DNA of 64,000 nucleotides from assembly GCA_004835665.1 (NCBI GenBank), contig RBKR01000031.1, positions 62,001 to 126,000 on the forward strand. Direction: 5' to 3'. The notes beneath the pieces are model-generated. The model was not told where the DNA came from and did no database searches. It saw only the letters and a program-made list of their open reading frames with translations. Shown here one piece after another: positions 39,612-50,093 of this stretch (the stretch's first letter is position 1; each line of letters begins with the position of its first letter). This stretch comes from Phoma sp. XZ068. Lineage: Eukaryota > Ascomycota > Dothideomycetes > Pleosporales > Didymellaceae. A program made the translations under genes and the position numbers.

Positions 39612-40640
39612 ATGAATCCTTATAGTTTTTGTAATGAAAAGGGTAATGCACAATTTTGTATGTTGTATATAATTAACGTAATGATATTTAATGGTCACAT
39701 CCCTTTAAATATTTTAAGAGGATTTAAACCATTTATAGCTAATGTTATCAAATTTGAGGAAATCACTAATCGGCACATTCTTTTAAATAATTTAAGGGTG
39801 TTAAAAATATATGTAGCTAACCCTACATCCTTTGTAGGTACATCCACACTACAAAGCGGTATATTCACTATCAATAAAACTTTTATTATTGGTTTAGTTA
39901 GTAGTATCATTACTGCAGCTATTGCTTATGGGGTAAGATTCTATGTTTCTAAGTATCTACTATACGATATTTTTAGTAATTTAGACAATGTACCTGTAAG
40001 CTTGACATATTTTTGCTCTTTGGGTGGTATTCGGTTTTTAATAAAGGAAGGTATTAATACTCTCCATACTTCTTGTGCTGGGGGTCCTATGCCAGTTTCT
40101 AGCAGTACAGCTGAAAGTGATTCTTTACCAAGGGGTAGTAGTGCAGCTGGGTTGACTAGTTCTATGCAAGCTCCTAATAATCCAGGGGGTAGTAATTTTA
40201 GTGCCGATCCTAGTTATACTCCGGGTACTATAGCTGATAGTGGTACTGGTACAAGTAATTCTAGTACAGAAAATTCTAACGATCTTTCAAACTTAGAGAA
40301 AAAGATTTTTAGAGTAAAAGGTAACGCTGAATATCAGCAAGAGCAAATTATAGGTTGAAGACAGGAAATAAAAGATCTTGAAGATAACAAAAATAAGTAT
40401 ATAGAAGACGGTAAATTGCAAGACTGAGAGGCTAAATTTATTTCAGCACATGATGCATTAAAGGATAGTCATACTAATTTTAATAGCGAAATCAGAATGT
40501 ATCATATATTAGAATCAAAGAGGGTCAATGGTGATTATTCTATGTCTGGCCCATCTTCTAATAATAAGCGTAAATTTGGGGATAGTTCTATTGCTAATGA
40601 TAATCCTAGTATATCTAATAATAAACGTGGTAATACGTAA
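39612..40640 (+). CDS. hypothetical chimeric membrane ORF with the nad6 leader
   Basis: 342 residues, not recognised. It begins with the Nad6 leader MNPYSFCNEKGNAQ, then unique polar sequence, then LQSGIFTINKTFIIGLVSS membrane helix, CAGGPMPVSSS and PRGSSAAGLTSSMQAPNNPG modules shared with the ORF at 35133, a Ser/Thr/Gly-rich linker, a charged coiled-coil-like part (NLEKKIFRVKGNAEYQQEQI), and a basic end containing SNNKRKFGDSS and NNKRGNT. Two TGA codons must be Trp. It is a chimera of the nad6 5' end and the module family. Confidence 0.78.
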
Positions 40641-40679
40641 TAAATTTATGTAGTTAAAAAGCTTACCATATTCTTTATT

Positions 40680-40805
40680 ATACCATCTAACAACTATCTC
40701 TATATTCTTATTTCTGGAGAATCTATATTCTTATTTTTGGAGAATCTATAAATTCTTATTCTTGGAGAATCTATATATTCTTATTCTTGGAGAATCTCTA
40801 TATCT
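40680..40805. repeat. about five tandem ~25-base repeats
   Basis: Units of GGAGAATCTATATTCTTATT with small variations. Confidence 0.8.
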
Positions 40806-41036
40806 AGAAAAATTACTTTCTTGATTAGAAGAACAGTAAATTTTAACATAAAATTGCTTTTTAATAAAAAAGCAAAATTGATATACAGATCGTCAACAAA
40901 AGCCTTTTAGCGTTAAATGAACATATATATAAACTTATCTAGCTTAGCTGTACAGATGGATAAATTATATAGTATATCCTAACATAAAAAATTAGTTAGA
41001 AACCATACTATAAATTTAAGTTTATAGTCCACTGGT

Positions 41037-41071
41037 GGGAGAAGATAGAATTTTTTCTAGTAAAGCCCAAA
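41037..41071 (+). repeat. conserved intergenic element (copy 3 of 3)
   Basis: GGGAGAAGATAGAATTTTTT then CTAGTAAAGCCCA, about 90 bases upstream of nad4L; related to 22033-22073. Confidence 0.5.
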
Positions 41072-41163
41072 TCTCTAAAAAGAAAACTATTCTATTCTCA
41101 TTTAAGTTTGATTCTTAAATGAAAGTATTTTAACAAACAGACATTAACTTATATTTTTACACA

Positions 41164-41433
41164 ATGAATTTATCACTAATCTTATTTACAATTGGAATTT
41201 TAGGTTTTGTTTTAAATAGAAAAAACATTATACTAATGCTTATTTCAATAGAAATAATGCTATTGGCTATTACGTTTTTAATATTGGTTAGTTCACTTAG
41301 CTTTGATGATATATTAGGTCAAACATACGCTATTTATATTATTGCCATAGCTGGAGCAGAATCCGCTATTGGTTTAGGTATTTTAGTAGCTTTTTATAGA
41401 TTAAGAGGAAGTATTAGTATTGAATTTAAATAA
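41164..41433 (+). CDS. nad4L: NADH dehydrogenase subunit 4L
   Basis: 89 residues with three membrane helices, normal length for Nad4L of complex I. It starts MNLSLILFTIGILGFVLNRK and has the conserved Glu in IEIMLLAI and AGAESAIGLGIL. The TAA stop shares its last A with the nad5 ATG (TAATG), the usual fungal overlap, so the two are translated from one message. Confidence 0.97.
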   Translation: MNLSLILFTIGILGFVLNRKNIILMLISIEIMLLAITFLILVSSLSFDDILGQTYAIYIIAIAGAESAIGLGILVAFYRLRGSISIEFK

Positions 41434-44400
41434 TGTATCTAGCTTTAATAATGTCACCACTATTAGGATCAATAGCATCTGGTTTTTTTGGTAGAAAAAT
41501 CGGAGTTTCAGGTTCACAAATAATTACATGTACAGCTGTTATAATGACAACTGTTTTTGCCGTAATTGCTTTTTTTGAAGTTGGATTAAATAATATGCCT
41601 ATATTTATGCATTTATTTAGATGAATTGATTCTGAATCATTATATGTATCTTGAGAATTTCATTTTGATTCATTAACAGTTTCTATGCTTATACCTGTAC
41701 TAATTGTTGCTTCTTTAGTACATTTATATTCCATTGGTTATATGAGTCATGACCCTCATAACCAAAGATTTTTTAGTTATTTAAGCTTATTCACATTTAT
41801 GATGCTTATATTAGTTACAGGAAGTAGCTATTTATTAATGTTTGTAGGTTGAGAGGGTGTTGGAGTTTGTTCCTATCTTTTAGTTTGTTTTTGATATCAA
41901 AGAATAGCAGCAAATCAAAGCTCTCTTTCAGCATTTTTAACTAACAGAGTAGGAGATTGTTTCTTAACTATAGGTATGTTTGCCATATTATTAGCATTTG
42001 GGAATCTAGATTATGCTACTGTATTCTCATTAGCTCCTTTCATGAATGAAAATGTTGTAACTATTGTAGGAATATGTCTAGTGATAGGAGCAATGGCTAA
42101 AAGTTCTCAAGTAGGACTTCACGTATGATTGCCTATGGCCATGGAGGGTTGAATAGGGCTTTCCTTAAAATTGACTATATGCGGGAACATCCCGTTTTCA
42201 TATACTGGTCCCCTGTTTGCTTTGTAAACTTCGGAAAAATCCAGAATGAGGGACAATCCGCAGGAAACCAAAGTAATTTCATTACAAGTAGGATCCTCAG
42301 AGACTACACGTGAAGCAATTACATTATATGATAATTTTTTTTTTGAATAATGGTTAACAGCATTTGCTGAAGAAGACGGAGGATTTAGTGTAGACAAAAG
42401 AGACTATTTAGTGTTTAAAGTAACACAATTCAGCGTAGATCCACAAGTACTATTCTATATTAAAAAATAATTAGTTTTGGATCCGTAACAGTACAAAGCA
42501 AAGTAAACCAAACTTATCAGTAGAGTTAAAGATAATCTTTTAAAAATAATAAAGATATTAAATGGTAACTTAATAACTAAAAATAAAAAAAAAACTTCAG
42601 TTTACATTATGGTTAGAAGCTTTTTAAAATATAAAACTAACAGTACACATATAAAATTTTTTGGAAAAGTAAATTTACGTAATGCATGATTATCTGGATT
42701 TTCAGATGCATAAAGATGTTTCATTAGTTCTGCCTATTTAAAAAAACAGGTAAACATATAAAGATACGTAATTTCTCAAAAAGATCATGTGGAATTTAGT
42801 AAATTGTTTGCTAACCTAATAGATGGTTAAACATATAAAAAGTTATAATGGTTATAATACTGTAGTTAATTTTAGTAAACCTAATATTAAGTTATCTACA
42901 CAATTATCCCCATAATACTAAAAAAGATGTTTCATGTTTAAGATGGTTAAAAGCATATTATATGGTTATAAATAAAAACCTTTAATTGAATCAGGTATAG
43001 AAATCATAAAAGATAAAATTAAACTCATAAACAATTAATGTAATTGATGATATAGTCCGAACAACAACGTAAGTTGTTGAGTATTTGTACCGCATTTATG
43101 TAGACATTGGTCTACATATAGCATAAATCAACAAATTTGCCTACACCTGTGTCTGCATTAATACACGCTGCCACTATGGTTACTGCGGGAGTGTATCTAT
43201 TGATGCGTTCATCTCCTTTAATAGAGTATAGTTCAATCGTATTAACAATATGTTTATGATTAGGTGCTATGACAACCGTGTTTAGCTCTCTTATTGGTTT
43301 ATATCAACAAGATATAAAAAAAGTTATAGCTTATTCTACTATGAGTCAATTGGCTCAAAAATATACTACTCATTCTAGTATATTTAGGCATCAAACTATA
43401 TGCGTAGAAGCTATATGTAAATATATTATAGCCAATTCGCAGATAACCAAAGCTCGTGATTATTGAAATAATCACTGTAATTTCAAGTTTCTTAATTCAT
43501 CTACCATTATAAGGTTATACCTCTGTATTTTATACGGGGAAATAAGATGAAAATTTGAGGTTATTAGTAAGTTAGTAGGAATCTCAGAGGCCATACGTTT
43601 GATATTAGTCTTTATTAAGTTAAAATTAACTAACTTAATTACAAAACCATTTATCTTTAAACAACAAAATTTTAAAAGTAAAACTATTTGTTCACTTTTT
43701 ATTAAAAAAAATAATAGACATAGTTTAATTTTTAGTAGGAATATGTCTACTCGTGTATATACTACTAGTTCTGACTACAAAATTAGAGATTCAGATCTTG
43801 CATTTAGACAGTGATTAGCTGGATTAATAGATGGAGACGGTTACTTTTTATTATCTAAAAATGGATACAATAGTTGTGAAATAACTATGGATGCCAGAGA
43901 TAAAAAAGTCCTATATTTAATACAACATAAATATGGAGGGTCTGTAAAAGAAATTTCAAATGCACATGCATTTAAATATAAATTAAGAAATAAAGCAGGT
44001 TTAATTGCATTAATAAACGATGTAAATGGATTAATTCGGAATCCTACACGTTTATTACAAATAAATAAGCTTTGTGAAAAATTTAATATAAAATTAAAGT
44101 ATGCAAATAACATTGTTTTTAATGACGGGTGACTTAGTGGATTTATTGATAGTGACGGTTCAGTGTATTTTAATGAAGCGTCCGGTCAAGTTTTTATTGG
44201 TATATCTCAAAAAAATAAATATTTATTGGAACCTTTAATTCACATATATGGAGGAAGAGTCGATATTTCTAGTCCTAAAATAGAAGCATTTAAATATGTT
44301 ATATATAGGAAAACTGAATTGTTTAATTTGATAGAAAATTATTTCGAGAAATATCCTCTAAGAACAGAAAAAATGAAAAGAATTAACCTAATAAAACAAT

Positions 44401-46141
44401 TTTTTTTGGTTAGACCAAGCAAGAAAGAAAATGATGTTGTAAAACTTAATGAATGAGTTAAATTTAAAGATAGGTGAGAAAAATATCAAGATTAATAAAG
44501 AAATGGTCCAATTTACGTCATATTTTTATGATAGTAATTTCGCAATTAGGTATGATGGTTATAGCTGTAGGTTTATCTTCTTATGGGATAGCATTATTTC
44601 ATTTAGTAAATCACGCCTTTTATAAAGCACTTCTGTTCTTAGGAGCGGGAGCGGTTATTCATGCTGTAGCGGATAATCAAGATTTTAGAAGATATGGTGG
44701 ATTAAGACCATTCTTACCACTAACTTATTCAGTAATGCTTATCGCTTCTTTAAGTTTAGTAGCTTTCCCATTTATGACAGGGTTCTATTCAAAAGATTTC
44801 ATTCTTGAATCTGCGTATGGTCAGTATTATTTTTCTGGTACTGTTGTGTATATAATTGCTACTATTGGAGCAATGTTTACTACACTATACTCTGTAAAAG
44901 TGTTATATTTAACATTCTTAACAAATCCTAATGGACCTTTAATTAATTATAAAAATGCACATGAAGGTGATATTTTTATGAGCTTACCTTTAATGATTTT
45001 AGCGGTATTCTCTATATTCTTTGGGTTTGTAACAAAAGATATGTTTATAGGGCTGGGTTCAGGATTCTTTTCAGATAATGCGTTATTTATACACCCTTCT
45101 CATGAAATTATGTTAGATACTGAATTTGGAGTACCAACTATGTTTAAATTATTACCTTTAATGTTTACTATATCATTAAGTGTAATAGCGATTCTGTTGT
45201 CTGAATTTATGTCTACTATATTAATTTTTTTTAAATTATCTAGAACAGGATATAATATATTTAGTTTCTTTAATCAACGTTTCTTAATAGAGTTGTTTTA
45301 TAACAGATACGTTACTGGAATTGTATTAAAACTTGGGGGACAAACCACAAAAGTTATAGATAAAGGATCTGTAGAGTATATAGGGCCATATGGACTCGAG
45401 AAAGGTCTATTAAATATTAGTAATAATATTGGTAGCCTTAGCACAGGATCTGTTACAACTTATGGATTATTTATGTCAACAGGTATAGTGTTCTATATGT
45501 TATTTTCTTCTTATATAAATATTAACATTTTAATCTTGTCTATTCTTTTAGCATCATCTTTATTACTTAGTAAAAGTAGGGAGCCTTTCTCTGCATCTAT
45601 GCAGAGTAGTTTTGGTGGTGGTAGTTCAAGAGATAGTACTATACAAAGAGAAGTCGATGCTTTCGATAATCGTGAAGATACAGTACCAGATGCAAAGTCA
45701 ATGGCAGAAAACGCTCAAAATATTAAAGAAAACGTGTTTTCTAATAGCCATGTAGAGCGTACTGATATTCTTCAAACAGAAAATCGTTTAGTTAGCGAAT
45801 TAACAGAATTAGCTGCGCGTAATCCTCAGAGAGCAGATGACCACAATTCTAATATAGATGTTGTTAGAGACGCAGCTACTGAGGCCATTAAAAAATTAGA
45901 TGAAAACACTAATTCAGCTCTTGAATACATAGATCAATTAAAATATGAACAAAGTAACCAAGTCTTATTCCTAATCATAGGAGAGACAGTTTTAGCAGAA
46001 TGTTTATTAGGTTTCTTCGTTATTGTGCTTAATCTAGTAACAAAATTCTATTTTAACGTAACTTTTAGAAATACTTTTAAATTATTCTATACAGTTTATA
46101 GATGTAAACTAACAAATATTGTAACTAAATTAAAAAAATAA
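41433..46141 (+). CDS. nad5: NADH dehydrogenase subunit 5, three exons, with C-terminal extension
   Basis: Exons 41433-42149, 43140-43346 and 44543-46141 give 840 residues. The core is a normal complex I antiporter-like subunit (GWEGVGVCSYLLV, HVWLPMAMEGPTPVSALIHA across intron 1, AYSTMSQLGMMVIAVG across intron 2). It would normally end near residue 660. Beyond YININILILSILLASSLLLS come about 190 extra residues: a polar, helical stretch with VVRDAATEAIKKLDENTNSA and then a membrane helix (LLGFFVIVLNLVTKFYF) and a basic end. This tail aligns with the interrupted tail of nad4. Confidence 0.95.
42150..43139 (+). other. nad5 intron 1, group I
   Basis: Splits MAMEG | PTPVSAL. Core pieces: GACAATCCGCAGGAAACC at about 42251, CAGAGACTACACG near 42298, and GATATAGTCC near 43049. 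The gap between the last two holds a decayed endonuclease, consistent with an ORF in a peripheral loop. Confidence 0.88.
42345..43030 (+). pseudogene. decayed LAGLIDADG endonuclease in nad5 intron 1
   Basis: WLTAFAEEDGGFSVDKRDYL is a clear first LAGLIDADG segment, but the frame stops at 42468. NAWLSGFSDA near 42681 is the second helix, followed directly by TAA. Multiple stops show loss of function. Confidence 0.8.
43347..44495 (+). CDS. LAGLIDADG homing endonuclease, in frame with nad5 exon 2
   Basis: The frame continues from exon 2 without stop (TGA as Trp) to TAA at 44493-44495. It has both helices of a monomeric two-motif enzyme: WLAGLIDGDGYFLL and WLSGFIDSDGSVYF, each followed by plausible beta-strand DNA-binding segments. 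The catalytic acidic residues are present in both motifs. It appears intact and is probably released from a Nad5-fused precursor. Its end lies just before the 3' splice site. Confidence 0.88.
43347..44542 (+). other. nad5 intron 2, group I
   Basis: Splits TMS | QLGMM. The exon ends AGT and the intron ends TTTCG. Near the 5' side CAATTCGCAGATAACC and CAGAGGCCATACG (about 43585) resemble group I core elements. It carries an intact LAGLIDADG frame. Confidence 0.82.
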
Positions 46142-46470
46142 TCCTATAAGTTAGAGGAGAGAACGAAAAAAAAATATATATTTTCTACTGGTAAAGCTTT
46201 ATAGTTCTGTTAAATTAATAATATTCTTTTTTTAGTTTAACCTGTAAAGTTTAGTTAATCAGATGATATGTAATAGTAGCGGTGGCGGTATTTAGATTAA
46301 TTATATTAATCTATTTACCGCCAATAATGGTATTTCCATGGTTATATATTTTTATACGTATTTATATATTTTTATACGTATTTATATATTTTTATACATA
46401 TTTATTATATATAGAAAGGTAAAAATCGTTTATATAGTATAAAGTCTACAACTTTATAGCTAGTTATAAA
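46142..46470. other. spacer between convergent nad5 and nad1
   Basis: No gene seen. Holds a strong hairpin (46284-46322) and three ~20-base TATATATTTTTATACGTATT repeats at about 46335-46400. Confidence 0.7.
46284..46322. terminator. hairpin between convergent nad5 and nad1
   Basis: GGCGGTATTTAGATTAAT and ATTAATCTATTTACCGCC form an 18-base stem with one mismatch around a TAT loop. Lying between two converging genes, it could end or stabilise transcripts from both sides; a mobile hairpin element is an alternative. Confidence 0.55.
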
Positions 46471-48672
46471 CTATAATAAAGGTATATTACATGGCATTAT
46501 TTCAAAACTATATAATATACACGGGACTAGTATAATAAAAGCAATTACAATTGGTAATAGAACTGTTCAACAGTATGACATAAGTTGATCGTAACGTATA
46601 CGTGGAAATGAGGCTCTTGCCCAGATAAATACAAATATCATTATACAGGTCTTAAGTCCTATAACTATACCACTTATAGCTGTTCCTATTATTGAACTAT
46701 AGTTATCAAAATCAATAACATTAAAGTTAGATCCATTATCTGTTAGATACATATAACTGTCTCCTGCAATAAATTGTAACAAGTAAAAATAAGGGTATAA
46801 ATAGAAATTAAAATCAAACAAGTAACCACCTAAAAATAAAATACTATTTAAAATACAAATAAGTACTATACTAGCATATTCAGCTAAAAAGAAAAATACA
46901 AAAATAACAGCAGAATGCTCTGTCATAAAACCACTAACTAATTCTGATTCAGCCTCTGCTAAATCAAATGGAGCTCTATTTGTTTCTGCGATAGATCCTA
47001 TAAAAAATATAATAAATATAGGAAATAAAGGTACCACATATCAAATAGCTCTTTGAGCTTCTATAATTACAGTTATATCTAAACTACCTGCTAATAATAT
47101 TACTAATAGTATAGCAGAGCTTAAAATTAATTCATAACTAATTAATTGAGCTGTACTTCTTAACGACCCTAAAAATGCATATTTAGAATTAGCTGATCAT
47201 CCTGCCAATAATATACCATATGTAGCTAATGAAGACATAGCTAACATATATAATATTCCTAAATTATAATCTAGCAATACTAAACCAGGACCGTAAGGTA
47301 CAACAGCATATCCTAATAATGAAAAAATTAGTGTTATAATAGGACCAAGGAAAAATAATACTATGTTTGCTTGCGTTGGAGAAACATATTCTTTTAATAA
47401 AAGTTTAAGAGCATCGGCAAATGCTTGAAGTAGACCGTATCACGAATGTCCTCATTTAACCATTTATTTTACATAATACAGGTAAAGAATTGAGGATTTC
47501 TCCCTAAATAATATTATTATCCATTTCCAGATATAAATATAAAAATATATATCCTGTGCTTTTTCAAGCAGGGTCTGACTATATCTTAAGCATAAAATTA
47601 AAATAATATAATGCCAATCACCGTTTAGTCGATGAACTGCATACCAGATATAAATATTTGGTACTTGGCTGCGGGTTGCCTATTTCTTTTCATACATCTA
47701 TTTCGATTTTACTATACCCCGAGTCATTACCTGGGCCATGTATTTAGTTACCTAATACATTTAGTTGAAATAGCTTTAAGGTGTTCCCGTCAATTTGATG
47801 ATTTATAGCAAAAGGTTCTCTTTCACTAATGGGCCTAGTAAAGTTTCTTACACTTTACTTTATATCTTACAATTTAACTGTAAAAATACAAACCTTTATA
47901 ATCTTTATAAGTATTCAGAAATTTACTAATTGTTTTAGAGATTACTTTTTATTCTTTAGCTGCTAAATGTTTTGATATAAAGCTAGCTTCATTGGTATTC
48001 ATTAAAATTAATTCATCATCCAACTTTTTATAAACTCAAAATTGAGTAGTTTAATTTTTTTGCTAATTTTCAATTATTTAGTTGTTATTTTCTCTTTAAA
48101 TTAGTAAATATAATAAAGGTAAGTATTTTTGCAAGTAAAAATTTTCTCTATCTTTTTGAATACTAAGGTCACATATATCTATAATAGAAAATTCAAACTT
48201 ACCTCAACCAATTGAATTAACAAATCTATGAAATCTATCCTTTAAATTATAAGTCAAAGGATGTTTAAATCATTTGTGGATGTTTTTAGTTCTACCTGTA
48301 TAAAAAACTTTAGGGTCTCTTTTGTATCTAAATATATAAATACCCATTTACCTTTTAAAAATTTAAAGAAAGATATAGTCATAGATGAATTAAGTAAATC
48401 AGTATAAGTAAAAAGCACATCAAAAAAATCAATAACGGAGGGAAGGGCTTTATATTACAATATAATTCTCCCCAAGTATCACAAGAATAACGAAAAGTTT
48501 TTTTATGTGTAAGATTTTATTTTAAACAACCCACTGCATTAGGTCCTAATCTTCTTTGCATACTAGCCATAGTTTTTCTCTCAGCTATTGTTATAAAGGC
48601 TACTGTTAATAATACTGGCACAGTAACAGCCAATACTTCAAGGACGGACATAATTGTTGGTATATATAGCAT
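46471..48672 (-). CDS. nad1: NADH dehydrogenase subunit 1, two exons
   Basis: Exon 1 48529-48672 and exon 2 46471-47442 (minus strand) give 371 residues. Exon 1 has ITIAERKTMASMQRRLGPNA and exon 2 continues WYGLLQAFADALKLLLKEYV, with FIGSIAETNRAPFDLAEAES, the quinone-site segment. It ends CNIPLL with TAG. TGA is used for Trp. Nad1 forms part of the quinone-binding pocket of complex I. Its 3' end is copied at 22187. ATG at 48652 is an alternative start. Confidence 0.94.
47443..48528 (-). other. nad1 intron, group I
   Basis: Splits GPNAVG | WYGLLQ. On the minus strand, AAATTGACGGGAACACC (near 47790) and AAGATATAGTCAGACCC (near 47580) resemble group I core segments. Contains a truncated GIY-YIG frame. 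Confidence 0.83.
48096..48347 (-). pseudogene. truncated GIY-YIG endonuclease in the nad1 intron
   Basis: An 83-codon frame begins MGIYIFRYKRDPKVFYTGRT, a GIY-YIG core, and continues to a Glu-containing helix (QKDRENFYLQKY) before TAA. Downstream, outside the frame, HLAAKE and KTISKFLNTYK pieces look like a decayed NUMOD DNA-binding segment. The C-terminal part is therefore lost. Confidence 0.75.
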
Positions 48673-48849
48673 AAATAAAGCAATAGTAATAATCATAAAA
48701 TTGCATAGAATTATAGCGTATTTTAACGACTTATTGTAAAATATATATGAAATATATTTAATATTTTAATTATAGGGTATTTCTTAACGAGTTATGTAAG
48801 TATATAGAATTATATCTCATATTTTAATTGTAGTGGTTATATAAACTTT
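48673..48849. other. AT-rich spacer upstream of nad1
   Basis: No gene seen; two similar ATTTTAATTATAGGGTAT / ATTTTAATTGTAGTGGTT segments are present. Confidence 0.5.
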
Positions 48850-49035
48850 TTTTTTAAGAAAATTAGCGTCTATATCGTATAGCGTATTAAAACATAGTAT
48901 ACACAATACAAAATAAAAAGTAGTTAACGGTATAGAGGGATATAAATGAGTTGAGCTTTTTAAAAACTAATGTAATTCTAATGCATCTTTAATACAGGAA
49001 CACGATAAAACTACAAAAATAGGGACTGAACTGAA
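48850..49035 (-). pseudogene. atp6 3' end and trailer, displaced copy
   Basis: On the minus strand IFVVLSCSCIKDALELH and TAG (48967-48969) match the end of Atp6 with Tyr changed to Cys. The trailer TTTTTAAAAAGCTCAAC then jumps to the sequence that follows tRNA-Cys (CCCTCTATACCGTTAACTAC), so the tRNA has been deleted in this copy. It lies directly downstream of the nad3 tail. Confidence 0.83.
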
Positions 49036-49085
49036 TAAGATATCACAGATCTTTGAATACGTCGTTTATGTTACAAATATATTAA

Positions 49086-50093
49086 TTATGGTTTTCCAAA
49101 AGGATTGTGTTTCAGTAACTCATTTGCTTCCCTCATTAGATCTGACATCACGACCTGCTGATACGCCTGAGCTATTTTAAATTTATAATGATAATATGTA
49201 ACAACATCTTCTCTAGCATGTCCAACAGTATCTCTCATAACTTCCAACATTGTTTGTTGCTCAGGAGTCAATATATATCCTCAGTATGTAATCATATATT
49301 CTATTTTAAATGCTGCTTTAATTACATCTATTAATGCATCATGAAATGAATTAAAAGGGGCTGGAGTAAGAGGCTTAACTATCCTATATGTGTTATCAAG
49401 AATGTAAGCCATATCCTTAAAATACTGACAGGGACTATTAATTGTATTCCACATTATTTCGTTAAGGTCTCTGTTAATTTGATTAATATCCAATCTAAGA
49501 GTATGAATGTCATTAGTTGCCTGTTGATTATTTAACGCCATTTCCATAACTTGTTTAAATAGAGGTAAGAAGTCAGGTATCACAGCTTCTAACCCAAATG
49601 GGCTAGATTTTAACAGATTAAGGTCCGCTATATCACTACACGAATGTAACTGAACTGAATTACTTGAAGAGTCAGCTGAAAAAGTGAAACCAAGAAACGC
49701 ATGAGATCCGGCAATATCTACATTATTGTAGCTAGAAGTTTGTCTACTATCTATAGTTAAAGCGTTTTTTCCTAATTCAAAAATAAATCCTAAAGTTAAT
49801 AACACGAAAAATGCCATCATGATAGCTAATCCGTAACTATCATTAGTATACCCACTTACACTATAAGGGTATACTAGTAATATTTCTAAATCAAATAAAA
49901 GAAATAAAAGAGCAAAAATAAAGAAGGATACACTAAACTGTGTTCTATTTTGCCCTAAAAATGAGTGGAAACCACACTCAAAAACACTGTCCTTTTCTTG
50001 GTAAGGGTTATGAGGTGCTAAAATTAAATTTATTGCTAATAATAAAACCGCTAATATGGGGATAAATATAATAAAAAAAGTTGTGCTTGTCAT
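49086..50093 (-). CDS. nad3: NADH dehydrogenase subunit 3 with tail type A
   Basis: 335 residues on the minus strand. Identical to the plus-strand Nad3 through HSCSDIADL, then a different tail of about 178 residues beginning NLLKSSPFGLEAVIPDFLPL and ending KHNPFGKP with TAA at 49086. One TGA at 49281-49283 is Trp. The tail is polar and probably helical (LRLDINQINRDLNEIMW; QQTMLEVMRDTVGHAREDVV) without an obvious membrane segment. The switch point is the inner edge of the inverted repeat. The start ATG abuts the nad2 stop. Confidence 0.92.

Larger units (their letters stand above)
40641..41163. other. spacer with tandem repeats upstream of nad4L
   Basis: No gene seen. It has about five TTCTTATTCTTGGAGAATCT units at 40680-40805 and the third copy of the conserved intergenic element. 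Confidence 0.65.

Noticed and set aside
36000..40640. Invertron-type plasmid polymerase genes
   Set aside because: I looked for DNA or RNA polymerase motifs in the hypothetical ORFs and the rps3 tail and saw none.
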